A stretch of 64,000 bases of DNA from Rhizobium sp. EC-SD404 (lineage in GTDB: Bacteria; Pseudomonadota; Alphaproteobacteria; Rhizobiales; Rhizobiaceae), in the NCBI RefSeq assembly GCF_902498825.1, contig NZ_LR701459.1, positions 3,023,890 through 3,087,889 of the forward strand, in the 5' to 3' direction. The translations under genes and the position numbers were made by a program. Under the pieces are notes generated by a model. That model had not been told where the DNA came from. It saw nothing but the letters and a program-made list of their open reading frames with translations, and searched no databases. Of the stretch, positions 42,469 through 50,414 are shown piece by piece (the stretch's first letter is position 1; each line of letters begins with the position of its first letter).

Positions 42469-42519
42469 CACCAACTCCAAAAATGCAAAAAAGCACTTGC
42501 AATCCGGGGCTAATTTATT

Positions 42520-42539
42520 TTGATTGATGCGTCAATCAA
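42520..42539. promoter_or_regulatory. BetI operator in the betI-choX divergent region
   Basis: TTGATTGA-TGCG-TCAATCAA: perfect 8 bp arms around four bases, matching the known TTGATTGA-type BetI site. It lies 51 bp before betI and 101 bp before choX, so one repressor may control degradation and uptake. Confidence 0.88.
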
Positions 42540-42640
42540 GAAAAAATCGGCGCTTTTTGCCGGAGCAGCGGAATGCTAACGTCCATCGCTTGCGCTGCCG
42601 AAGCGCTTGATGCAATTCCAGAAAAAGGGAACAGATACCT

Positions 42641-43570
42641 ATGGCACGCCACGCGAAATTCGCCGGAGCCCTGCTTGTCTCGACCGTCCTCGCCGGGCCG
42701 GCATTGGCGCAGGATGCCTGCTCCTCGCTGACCTTCTCGGATGTGGGCTGGACCGACATTACGGCCACCACAGCCGCCACGACGCTCGTTCTCGAAGCGC
42801 TGGGCTATGAGACACGCACGAACATCCTGTCCGTCCCCGTCACGTTCCAGTCGATCGCCGATGGCGACACCGACATCTTCCTCGGCAACTGGATGCCTGC
42901 TCAGGAAGGCGCCATCCGGCCTTATCTGGATGAAGGCACGATCGAGGAAGTCGCCACCAATCTGGAAGGCACGCAATACACGCTCGCCGTTCCGAAATAC
43001 ACCTATGACAAGGGTCTGACGACCTTCGAAGACATCGCCACGTTCCAAGAAGAACTCGATGGCCAGATTTACGGCATCGAGCCAGGAAACGAAGGCAATG
43101 GATATATCATCAGCCTGATCGAGAACGACACGTTCGGCCTTGGCGAATTCGAGGTCGTCGAAAGCTCCGAGCAGGCGATGCTGGCCCAGGTCGGCCGTGC
43201 TGTGAACTCAGAGGATGACGTGGTCTTCCTCGGCTGGGCTCCGCATCCGATGAACAGCAACATCGAGATGGAGTATCTGACCGGCGGTGAGGAATGGTTC
43301 GGCGATGTCGGCACCGTTCACACCGTCACGCGCACTGGTCTCGCCGAAGAATGCCCGAACATCGGGAAATTCCTTACCAACCTGACGTTCACGCTCGAGA
43401 TGGAAAACCAGATCATGGGCGCGATCCTCGACGATGGCGAGGATGCCCGCGCCGCCGCGCAGGCCTGGATCACCGAAAACCCCGACACACTAGACGCATG
43501 GCTCGATGGCGTGACGACGGCCGATGGTGAAGAAGGCCTGGCTGCCGTTCGCGCCGAACTCGGTCTCTGA
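42641..43570 (+). CDS. choX: Choline ABC transporter substrate-binding protein ChoX
   Basis: ChoX is the periplasmic choline receptor of the ChoXWV importer. The 309-residue precursor has a signal peptide ending about residue 23 (PALAQDA). The mature protein shows ChoX-type features: aromatic residues in DVGWTD, GNWMPAQEGAI and FLGWAPHPMN that form the choline cage, and the domain pattern of the OpuAC family. A GGGA/AACAG-type site precedes the ATG. It is followed by a stem-loop and then choW. Confidence 0.94.
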   Translation: MARHAKFAGALLVSTVLAGPALAQDACSSLTFSDVGWTDITATTAATTLVLEALGYETRTNILSVPVTFQSIADGDTDIFLGNWMPAQEGAIRPYLDEGTIEEVATNLEGTQYTLAVPKYTYDKGLTTFEDIATFQEELDGQIYGIEPGNEGNGYIISLIENDTFGLGEFEVVESSEQAMLAQVGRAVNSEDDVVFLGWAPHPMNSNIEMEYLTGGEEWFGDVGTVHTVTRTGLAEECPNIGKFLTNLTFTLEMENQIMGAILDDGEDARAAAQAWITENPDTLDAWLDGVTTADGEEGLAAVRAELGL

Positions 43571-43579
43571 CACCGCATT

Positions 43580-43615
43580 GGCCGCCGGGCGTTCCCTAGG
43601 GTCCGCCCGGCGGCC
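43580..43615 (+). repeat. Intercistronic stem-loop between choX and choW
   Basis: GGCCGCCGGGCG (43580-43591), a 12-base loop, and CGCCCGGCGGCC (43604-43615) form a perfect 12 bp GC stem 9 bp after the choX stop, without a T run. It is likely an mRNA-stabilising or attenuating element that keeps choX transcript above choWV. Confidence 0.7.
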
Positions 43616-43741
43616 ACCTTCAAAATGAGACGTCGCGCAGTTGGGAGGTGAGGGCCAGCCGCCGCGACGAATATATGATCGGCGAACGCCGTAGGCCGAC
43701 CCACCGCTCAGGTTATGGTCGGCAGGACTGGGGACACTTCG

Positions 43742-44578
43742 ATGGAATGGATAGCCGACAACAAGATCCCCGTGGGACAGACGGCAAGCGACGTCGTCAA
43801 CTGGTTGACGCGCAATGCGTCCTGGATCTTCGACTTCATCGCCAGCGTCATGGAAAGCATCATCGACGGCGTATTATGGGTTCTTCAGACACCCCATCCG
43901 CTGGTGATGGTTCTCATCTTCACGGCGCTCGCCTATGTGCTGCAGCGCTCGTGGAAAGTGGCAGCGCTGACGCTCGTCGGCTTCCTGTTCGTCATCAATC
44001 AGGGCTATTGGCGCGAGACGACCGAAACCCTGACGCTCGTGCTTTCGGCTTGCGCGCTTTGTATGGGAATCGGAGTCCCGATCGGCATCGCGTCCGCCCA
44101 TCGGCCGAAGCTCTACGCCTGGGTGCGCCCCATCCTCGACCTGATGCAGACCTTGCCGACATTCGTTTATCTGATTCCCGCAATTGTCTTTTTCGGCATC
44201 GGCATGGTGCCAGGCCTCATCGCTACGGCCATCTTCGTCATCCCGGCGCCCATCCGCCTGACCCATCTCGGCATCTCGTCGACGCCACCGGCGCTGATCG
44301 AGGCCGGCCGTGCATTCGGGGCGACGTCGCGCCAGATGCTTTGGAAGATCGAGCTTCCCTATGCCCTGCCCCAGATCATGGCAGGCCTCACCCAGACGAT
44401 CATGCTGTCGCTGTCGATGGTCGTCATCGCAGCGCTCGTTGGTGCCAGCGGCCTTGGTGTGCCCGTCGTCCGGGCGCTGAACTCCGTGAATACGGGCCTC
44501 GGCTTCGAATCCGGTCTCGTCATCGTCGTCGTCGCCATCATCCTCGACCGCATCTTCCGCCGGGAGAACGAGGCATGA
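43742..44578 (+). CDS. choW: Choline ABC transporter permease ChoW
   Basis: ChoW is the membrane channel of the choline importer. The ATG at 43742 (MEWIADNKIPVGQTASDVVNWLTRNASWIFDF) has GGGGA 7 bases upstream and gives 278 residues; the frame is open nine codons further but without a better site. Six or so hydrophobic segments and the BPD_transp_1 EAA-type loop (EAGRAFGATSRQMLWKIELPYALPQIMAG) are visible. It overlaps choV by 4 bp (ATGA). Confidence 0.94.
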   Translation: MEWIADNKIPVGQTASDVVNWLTRNASWIFDFIASVMESIIDGVLWVLQTPHPLVMVLIFTALAYVLQRSWKVAALTLVGFLFVINQGYWRETTETLTLVLSACALCMGIGVPIGIASAHRPKLYAWVRPILDLMQTLPTFVYLIPAIVFFGIGMVPGLIATAIFVIPAPIRLTHLGISSTPPALIEAGRAFGATSRQMLWKIELPYALPQIMAGLTQTIMLSLSMVVIAALVGASGLGVPVVRALNSVNTGLGFESGLVIVVVAIILDRIFRRENEA

Positions 44579-45615
44579 GCAATCAACCGATGATCCGCTT
44601 CGAAGACGTCTGCATCGTCTTCGGCGACAATCCGAAGGTGGCCCTGCCCCTGATGGACAAGGGCATGAAGCGCAGCGAGATCCAGCAACAGACCGATCAG
44701 GTGCTGGGCGTCCACAACTGCTCGCTGGAAGTTGGCGAAGGCGAGATTGCCGTGCTGATGGGCCTGTCGGGATCTGGCAAGTCGACCTTGCTGCGCGCCG
44801 TGAACGGCCTCAACAAGGTTGCCCGCGGTTCGGTCAAGGTCGAGACCGGCAAGGGCATGGTCGATGTGGCCAAGGCGGACCGCAAGACTCTCCGGCAACT
44901 GCGCACCGAGCGCGTATCCATGGTGTTCCAGCAGTTCGGCCTCTTGCCTTGGCGGACGGTCGCCGAGAATGTGGGCTTCGGCCTGGAGCTTTCGGGTGTA
45001 CCCGCAAACGAGCGCAAGGAGCGTGTCGCATCGCAGCTCGATACGGTCGGTCTCACCGATTGGGCTGACCGCAAGGTCCATGAGCTTTCCGGTGGCATGC
45101 AGCAGCGCGTCGGCCTCGCCCGCGCCTTTGCGACGGGCGCACCGATCCTTCTGATGGACGAGCCCTTCTCCGCGCTCGATCCGCTCATCCGCACGAAGCT
45201 GCAGGATGAACTGATCGAACTGCAGCAACGCATGAAGTGCACGATCCTCTTCGTCAGCCACGACCTCGAAGAGGCGGTGAAGATCGGCGACAAGATTGCG
45301 ATCATGGAAGGCGGCCGCATCATCCAGGCCGGGCGGCCGGAAGAGATCGTGCTACGTCCGGCGAACGACTATGTCGCCGAGTTCGTCGCCCACCTCAATC
45401 CGCTTGGCGTGCTGTGCGCGGAAGACGTGATGCGGCCCGGACAGGCAGGCGCGAAGGAAACCGTCGGCGGATCGGTCAAACGCCGCACGCCTGTCAGGGA
45501 AATGCTGGAAACGCTTGCCAACCATTATCCAAGTTCGCTGGCCGTGGTGGAGAATGGCGGTATCGTCGGCGTCGTCAGCCCGGCCGACATCCTGAGCGCG
45601 CTCGTCAAGCGATAG
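44575..45615 (+). CDS. choV: Choline ABC transporter ATP-binding protein ChoV
   Basis: ChoV drives choline uptake. I start it at the ATG at 44575 (MSNQPMIRFEDVCIVFG), overlapping the choW stop, for 346 residues. Walker A is GLSGSGKST (63-71), the signature LSGGMQQRVGLARA, and Walker B LLMDEPFSALDPL. The C-terminal part (SLAVVENGGIVGVVSPADILSALV) is a single CBS-like module, the kind that senses ionic strength in OpuA-type importers. Its 3' end overlaps that of phnN by 11 bp on the opposite strand. Confidence 0.95.
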   Translation: MSNQPMIRFEDVCIVFGDNPKVALPLMDKGMKRSEIQQQTDQVLGVHNCSLEVGEGEIAVLMGLSGSGKSTLLRAVNGLNKVARGSVKVETGKGMVDVAKADRKTLRQLRTERVSMVFQQFGLLPWRTVAENVGFGLELSGVPANERKERVASQLDTVGLTDWADRKVHELSGGMQQRVGLARAFATGAPILLMDEPFSALDPLIRTKLQDELIELQQRMKCTILFVSHDLEEAVKIGDKIAIMEGGRIIQAGRPEEIVLRPANDYVAEFVAHLNPLGVLCAEDVMRPGQAGAKETVGGSVKRRTPVREMLETLANHYPSSLAVVENGGIVGVVSPADILSALVKR

Positions 45616-46198
45616 CGGGGTTTCTCGCCGACACCTGCTCTATGAGACGCACGAAAGCGCGGCCGGCAATTTCCGGGGCGCCATTGTTGTCGATGATCGT
45701 CAGGTCCGGCGTGTCGAGCGCGAACCGCTCCGCGCGCTGAAGCCGCGCCGCGATCTCAGCCTGGCTTTCTCGCCCACGAGCAGCGATGCGTGCAGCCAAA
45801 ACATCCGGAGCGACCGCCAGTGTCACCGGCACGAGCGTCGGATAGCGTCGCCGCAGATCGGGCAAAGTCGCACGCGATCCGTTGGCGATCGCGATGCCGC
45901 CTGAGGCAAGATGGCCGTCCATCGAGCTCGGCAAGCCGTAACTCAGGCCATGGGCCCTCCAGGTGAAGGCGAAGGCGCCCGCCTGTTCGGCTGCCAGGAA
46001 CGCGGCCTCGTCAAGCGTGTCGTGATCTTCAGCCTGAACGGCAGCGTCGCGGGTCACCACCCGGCGCACGAACAAGACATCGCTTCGTCCGCGAAGCGTT
46101 TCACGCGCGAAATCGATGATCGTATCCTTGCCCGACCCGCTCGGACCGAGCACGACGATCAAGGTTCCCGCAGGATCTCCCAGCGACCGTTCCGCCAT
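45605..46198 (-). CDS. phnN: Ribose 1,5-bisphosphate phosphokinase PhnN
   Basis: PhnN converts ribose 1,5-bisphosphate to PRPP, the last step of the C-P lyase route. The ATG at 46198 (MAERSLGDPAGTLIVVLGPSGSGKDT) overlaps the phnM stop by one base, giving 197 residues; a frame extension of nine codons is less likely. The guanylate-kinase-like P-loop is GPSGSGKD at 18-25. It follows phnM as in many proteobacterial phn operons, but phnGHIJKL are not in this window. Confidence 0.93.
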   Translation of the reverse strand: MAERSLGDPAGTLIVVLGPSGSGKDTIIDFARETLRGRSDVLFVRRVVTRDAAVQAEDHDTLDEAAFLAAEQAGAFAFTWRAHGLSYGLPSSMDGHLASGGIAIANGSRATLPDLRRRYPTLVPVTLAVAPDVLAARIAARGRESQAEIAARLQRAERFALDTPDLTIIDNNGAPEIAGRAFVRLIEQVSARNPAIA

Positions 46199-47379
46199 CA
46201 GATGACGCGGCGTCCCTGACGCCACACGGTCCGGACGATCGGCAACTGATCGAGATTGCGCACGCGCAGCAGATCGGCCCGCTTGCCGACCGCGACGACG
46301 CCGCGATCGTCCATCCCGACGGTCCGCGCCGGCGTGGATGTGACCAGTGCGACCGCTTGCGGCAGAGAAATCGCGTCCACATCATCGGCGAGCTTGAAGA
46401 CCGCCTGCAGCAGGCTCGACGGCACGTAGTCGGAGGACAGAACATCGAGAATGCCGGCTTCGGCGAGATCCCTTGCGGCGATGTTGCCGGAATGCGATCC
46501 ACCGCGCACCACGTTCGGCGCACCCATCAGCACGCTCATGCCGGCTTCGTGCGACGCGCGAGCGGCTTCCTTCGATGTCGGGAATTCGGCAAGGCCGACG
46601 CCATCGGCAATCGCCTCGTCGACATGGTCGAGCGTCGCGTCGTCGTGGCTGGCCAGCGTCACGCCGGCGCCGCGGCAGTGCTCGGCGATTGCGCGACGAT
46701 GCGGGGCGGAATAGCGGGCCGACTGCTCCTGCCGCTTGGCGACGAAGACCTCGAACTGCTCGTCGGTCAGCCCGCGCTTCGTCTTGTAGTAGAGCGTATA
46801 CTGATCCATCGTCTGGAACTGCCGCTGGCCGGGGGCATGATCCATCAGCGATGCCAGTCGCACACGATCGTCGCTGCGGAACTTTTCGAAGGCATCGAGG
46901 ACATCCGCCGCCGAAACCTCGCATCGCAGATGCAGAAAGTGATCCGACCGCAGCCGATCTTCGCGCTGCGCCTGCTCGATCGCATCGGCAAGGCTGCGCA
47001 TCTCGCCGGGCTTGAAGCCGCCATCCTCATCTGATCCCATGCGCAGGCAATCGAAGACGGTGGTGATGCCGGATGCGGCTATCTGCGCGTCATGCGCCTG
47101 AACCGCCGCGATCGCATTCCAGCGCACCCCCGGCCGTGGGCCGTAGTGGCCCTCGAGGTGATCGGTGTGAAGTTCGACGAGGCCCGGCATCAGGTAATCG
47201 CCCTTGAGATCGTCGCCAGGAGCCGACGTCGACCCCTCGCCGATCTCCGCGATCACCCCGTCGCGGATGACGAGATGGCCCTCGACCACCCGATCGGCCA
47301 GTACCAGCATCGCATTCTTCAGGATCGTCTCGTTCACCGTGCTCATCCGTACCTGCAAATTCTTGTCGTGAAGCGTCAT
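46198..47379 (-). CDS. phnM: Alpha-D-ribose 1-methylphosphonate 5-triphosphate diphosphatase PhnM
   Basis: PhnM is an amidohydrolase that removes pyrophosphate from ribose 1-alkylphosphonate 5-triphosphate, preparing the PhnJ substrate. The 393-residue protein shows LMPGLVELHTDHLEGHYGPRPGVRW (metal-binding region), ASHDDATLDHVDEA, and VLSSDYVPSSLLQAVFKLA. Its start overlaps the upstream DUF1045 gene by 4 bp (ATGA), so the three genes are one transcription unit. Confidence 0.95.
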   Translation of the reverse strand: MTLHDKNLQVRMSTVNETILKNAMLVLADRVVEGHLVIRDGVIAEIGEGSTSAPGDDLKGDYLMPGLVELHTDHLEGHYGPRPGVRWNAIAAVQAHDAQIAASGITTVFDCLRMGSDEDGGFKPGEMRSLADAIEQAQREDRLRSDHFLHLRCEVSAADVLDAFEKFRSDDRVRLASLMDHAPGQRQFQTMDQYTLYYKTKRGLTDEQFEVFVAKRQEQSARYSAPHRRAIAEHCRGAGVTLASHDDATLDHVDEAIADGVGLAEFPTSKEAARASHEAGMSVLMGAPNVVRGGSHSGNIAARDLAEAGILDVLSSDYVPSSLLQAVFKLADDVDAISLPQAVALVTSTPARTVGMDDRGVVAVGKRADLLRVRNLDQLPIVRTVWRQGRRVI

Positions 47380-48092
47380 TGTGCGGCCGCCCGTTTTGCG
47401 GCTCTGAAGGATCCGAGTGGATGCAGTGAATCCACCGAAAAGTTGGCCCCCTTTTCCGGTTCCACGAACAGCGCCAGATTGCTGACGGTGACAGGCTTGT
47501 CCAGTAAAGGCGCAAATACCTGGTGCAAAGCCGCCTCGATCCGGTCTGCGTCACCGGCATCGACGGGCCCCGTCAGCGTCATGTGAAAGCGGAATTCCTC
47601 GAAGACATAGGGGTAGCCGAACCTGTCCAGATACGCCACTTGCCGTTCCGTCAAACGATCGACATTGCGCCGCGCCCGATCAGCCTCGCTCAGCGGAGCA
47701 TGGTACCGGTCGAAGCGGCGAACGACCGCGTCGGCAAAGTTCTGGAGGGCCGGCGATGGAGCGCTTGGCGTCAGGGCGAAGAACGGGCCGAGTCGTTCGA
47801 TGTGGAGCGGCGGCAGATCGAAGGGCTCCAGTTCACCGCAAAAATGCATGATCTCGGACAGGAGATCGGCTTTCGTCAGGCCGTCCGCCAGAGCAAACGG
47901 CGCTTTGATGGTCGCGTGAAAGCCATATCGGCGCGGCGCCGCCGTGATCGCTATGATTTCATCGAGAGCGAGACCCAAGCCGTTGGGCTGGCTGAGCGAT
48001 GCACCCGAAAACGCGTTCCGGCCGAGCCAGCGCGACGCGGTTCGCTGCAACGCGTCGCTCATCGGCGGCGTGAAATAAAGCGCATAGCGCAT
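47376..48092 (-). CDS. DUF1045 phosphonate-operon protein, 2H phosphoesterase-like
   Basis: This 238-residue protein belongs to the DUF1045 family (TIGR03223), found in phn operons but without a settled role. Two H-x-T motifs, HAT at 59-61 (RRYGFHATIKAPFAL) and HMT at 171-173 (FRFHMTLTGPV), are the hallmark of 2H phosphoesterases, which act on cyclic or 2'-linked phosphates. In the C-P lyase route a cyclic phosphate (5-phosphoribosyl 1,2-cyclic phosphate) must be opened, a job done by PhnP in E. coli, which is absent here. I infer that this protein may do that step. It leads the operon, 62 bp from a Pho box. Confidence 0.85.
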   Translation of the reverse strand: MRYALYFTPPMSDALQRTASRWLGRNAFSGASLSQPNGLGLALDEIIAITAAPRRYGFHATIKAPFALADGLTKADLLSEIMHFCGELEPFDLPPLHIERLGPFFALTPSAPSPALQNFADAVVRRFDRYHAPLSEADRARRNVDRLTERQVAYLDRFGYPYVFEEFRFHMTLTGPVDAGDADRIEAALHQVFAPLLDKPVTVSNLALFVEPEKGANFSVDSLHPLGSFRAAKRAAAQ

Positions 48093-48153
48093 GGTGAATC
48101 AGTCTCCGAATTGGTCTTCGATGACACGAAAGCCGAGCCTATGACCGATAAGC

Positions 48154-48171
48154 ATGACAGCTTGACGAAAG
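48154..48171 (-). promoter_or_regulatory. Putative Pho box upstream of DUF1045-phnM-phnN
   Basis: On the minus strand CTTTCGTCAAGCTGTCAT gives two 7-bp units 11 bp apart; the second is a perfect CTGTCAT and the pair matches the PhoB site in 12 of 14 positions. It lies 62 bp before the DUF1045 start. PhoB control of phn genes is well established. Confidence 0.7.
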
Positions 48172-48218
48172 GAAGGACGGAAAACGACGTCACTCACAAT
48201 CGGTGCTTGCCGAGACGG

Positions 48219-49643
48219 CTAGCGAGCCAGTCCCGTCAGCCTGTAGGCATCGCGCAGATCAACCATCTGGCCGAGCGCCTCGTGGAAAGCGCTCCAATCG
48301 TCGTCGGAATCAATCCCGGACCAGATCCGCTCGACGTCGTCGATCAGCATGGTGACCGGAGTGATCGCGGCCAGTGACGGATGCGCGAGATCGATATCGG
48401 CGCGGGTTTGGTAGCGATCGATGAGCGCGCGGACTTCGGCGAAGTTCTCGCGCGCATATTCGGCCGCGACAGGGCTTCGACCAGCGCGATCCGGAACGCC
48501 GCCGAACCAGTCGAAGAAAGCCTGTTCGAACGGCATGGCACTGGCGGCGAGGAACTTCCAAAAACCTTCCGCAAGTTCCCGGTCAGTTGCGGCATCGAGT
48601 GGTTCGAGGCCGAGACGTGCAACGATCTGCCGGTCGAAGGCTGCGCGATAATGATCCGGGAATGCGCGCACGACCGGCTCGATGTCTTCCAACGGAGCGA
48701 GCGCCAGCAGGCATTCCGCCAGCCGCGCAAGGTTCCAGAAAAGCGTCTCCGGCTGCCGCCCGAAGGCATAAAGCCCCGTCTGGTCGAAATAGGCGGCGGT
48801 AAAGGATGGGTCGAGGATTGGCAGGAACCGCCACGGGCCGTAGTCGAAGCTTTCGCCCGTGATGTTGATGTTGTCGGTATTCAGCACGCCGTGCACGAAG
48901 CCGGCAGCCATCCACTGTGCCCCGGTGCGCGCCACGTTTCGACAGACCCTGTCCAGGAACGCGATCGCTGTGGCTTTCGTGTCGGCGCGGGCGCAGTCGG
49001 GCATGTAGTTGCGAACCGCATGATGCAGCAGCGCCTCGATGCGGTCGGGCTGTTCCAGATAGGCGAAGCGCTGGAAAGTCCCGATGCGGATGTGGGAATG
49101 GCTGAGCCGCACCAGAACCGATGAGCGCGTGGGCGATGGCTCGTCACCCCGCATCAACTCTTCGCCGGTTTCGATGAGACTGAACGAGCGTGAGGTGTTG
49201 ACGCCGAGCGCTTCCAGCATCGTCGTCGCGAGGACCTCGCGCACACCGCCCTTCAATGTCAGGCGGCCATCGCCCTGGCGCGACCATGGCGTCTGGCCGG
49301 ATCCCTTCGTGCCGAGGTCGAGCAGACGATCGTCCCGGTCCAGAAGTTGCGCAAAGAGAAACCCGCGACCATCACCGAGATCGGAATTGTACTGGCGGAA
49401 CTGGTGGCCGTGATAGCGCAGCGCCAGCGGCTCCGGCAGATTGTCCGGAAGCGGCTCGAAACGCCCGAAATGATTCACCCATTCTGCGTCGGTCAGAGCC
49501 GTCAATCCTACGTCGGCAGCGGCGTCGCGGTTCCGGTATCGCAGTGTCGTGGACGGAAAATCGGCAGCTTCGACCGGGTCGAAGAAGTCCTGGCCAAGAG
49601 CCTGGTGGCGCGGTGCGGCGCGGTAGGTCGGATCAAGCGGCAT
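48219..49643 (-). CDS. selO: Protein adenylyltransferase SelO (YdiU)
   Basis: SelO is a pseudokinase-fold enzyme that moves AMP from ATP to Ser/Thr/Tyr of target proteins and takes part in redox stress responses. The 474-residue protein has QYNSDLGDGRGFLFAQL, the nucleotide region GTKGSGQTPWSRQGDGRLTLKGGVREVL, and GFVHGVLNTDNINITGESFDYGPW with the catalytic Asp. The C-terminus ends YRLTGLAR with no Cys or Sec. The ATG at 49643 has GGAAG 6 bases upstream. It starts 15 bp after the YehW-like permease stop, so it may ride on the transporter operon. Confidence 0.93.
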   Translation of the reverse strand: MPLDPTYRAAPRHQALGQDFFDPVEAADFPSTTLRYRNRDAAADVGLTALTDAEWVNHFGRFEPLPDNLPEPLALRYHGHQFRQYNSDLGDGRGFLFAQLLDRDDRLLDLGTKGSGQTPWSRQGDGRLTLKGGVREVLATTMLEALGVNTSRSFSLIETGEELMRGDEPSPTRSSVLVRLSHSHIRIGTFQRFAYLEQPDRIEALLHHAVRNYMPDCARADTKATAIAFLDRVCRNVARTGAQWMAAGFVHGVLNTDNINITGESFDYGPWRFLPILDPSFTAAYFDQTGLYAFGRQPETLFWNLARLAECLLALAPLEDIEPVVRAFPDHYRAAFDRQIVARLGLEPLDAATDRELAEGFWKFLAASAMPFEQAFFDWFGGVPDRAGRSPVAAEYARENFAEVRALIDRYQTRADIDLAHPSLAAITPVTMLIDDVERIWSGIDSDDDWSAFHEALGQMVDLRDAYRLTGLAR

Positions 49644-49658
49644 CAAAAACTTCCGGGT

Positions 49659-50414
49659 TCAGGTGGCAGTCGCTGGACGTCCAAGCCTGCGAGCGGCCAT
49701 TCGTTCCAGTGCGCTCATGGCGTCATAGGACAGAACGGCGATGATGGCGACGATCAACCCTCCCTGCAGCACGAAGGCCGTGTTGCTCGAAAGCAGGCCG
49801 GCGATGATCACTTCGCCCAGGGTGGGTGCGGCGACAGTGGAGCCGATCGTCGCCGTTCCGAGCGAAATCACGAAGGCAAGCCGCACGCCGGCGAGGATGA
49901 CTGGAAAGGCCAGCGGGAGTTCGACGCGCATCAACCGCTGCCAGCCGGTCATGCCCATGCCCCGCGCCGCTTCCCGCACGCTCGAAGGCAGCGTCGTCAA
50001 TCCCGTCAGAGCGTTCTCGAAGACCGGCAGGAGCGCATAGAGGAAAAGCGCGATCAGCGTCGGCCTGGTCCCGAAGCCGACGATCGGCACTGCGAGGGCG
50101 AGCACGGCGACGGGCGGAAATGTTTGACCGATGTTGGCGATCGAGCGAGAAAGGGGCAGGAACTCCCGGCCGAAATCGCGGGTCACGACGACCGCAAGCG
50201 CGACGGAAAGCACCGTGGCGGCCAGCGTCGCGGCGATCGTGATACCGATATGGCTGAGGGTTAGCGAAAGCAGGCTGCCCTGATTGTAGATGGCCGGCGC
50301 GCGCGCGCCAGCCAGCGGCCGCAGCAGCGGCTCGAAAAGCGACGGCGCAAACAGGAAGGCGAGCAACAGGATCAGCGCGACGAACCGCGCCACCATGGCA
50401 ACCGTAAGCCTCAT
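49659..50414 (-). CDS. Osmoprotectant ABC transporter permease, YehW/OpuCB type
   Basis: This is the smaller membrane subunit of a glycine betaine/carnitine/choline-type importer. I use the ATG at 50414 (MRLTVAMVARFVALILLLAFLFAPSLF), which overlaps the ATPase stop by 4 bp, giving 251 residues with about six hydrophobic segments. The EAA-type loop is REAARGMGMTGWQRLMRVELPLAFPVILAGV. It is the last transport gene before selO. Confidence 0.9.
   Translation of the reverse strand: MRLTVAMVARFVALILLLAFLFAPSLFEPLLRPLAGARAPAIYNQGSLLSLTLSHIGITIAATLAATVLSVALAVVVTRDFGREFLPLSRSIANIGQTFPPVAVLALAVPIVGFGTRPTLIALFLYALLPVFENALTGLTTLPSSVREAARGMGMTGWQRLMRVELPLAFPVILAGVRLAFVISLGTATIGSTVAAPTLGEVIIAGLLSSNTAFVLQGGLIVAIIAVLSYDAMSALERMAARRLGRPATAT

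Noticed and set aside
43648..44574. In-frame upstream extension of choV (655 codons in all)
   Set aside because: The extension lies over choW in another frame, has Arg/His/Asp-rich composition unlike any family, and the true choV start overlaps the choW stop with ATGA.
48219..49643. Selenocysteine readthrough at the selO C-terminus
   Set aside because: The protein ends LTGLAR before an ordinary stop, with no Cys/Sec motif or SECIS-like hairpin seen.
50290..50330. Alternating CG run (gcgcgcgcgcc) as a Z-DNA or regulatory element
   Set aside because: It lies inside the coding sequence of the YehW-like permease and is explained by Ala/Arg codons.
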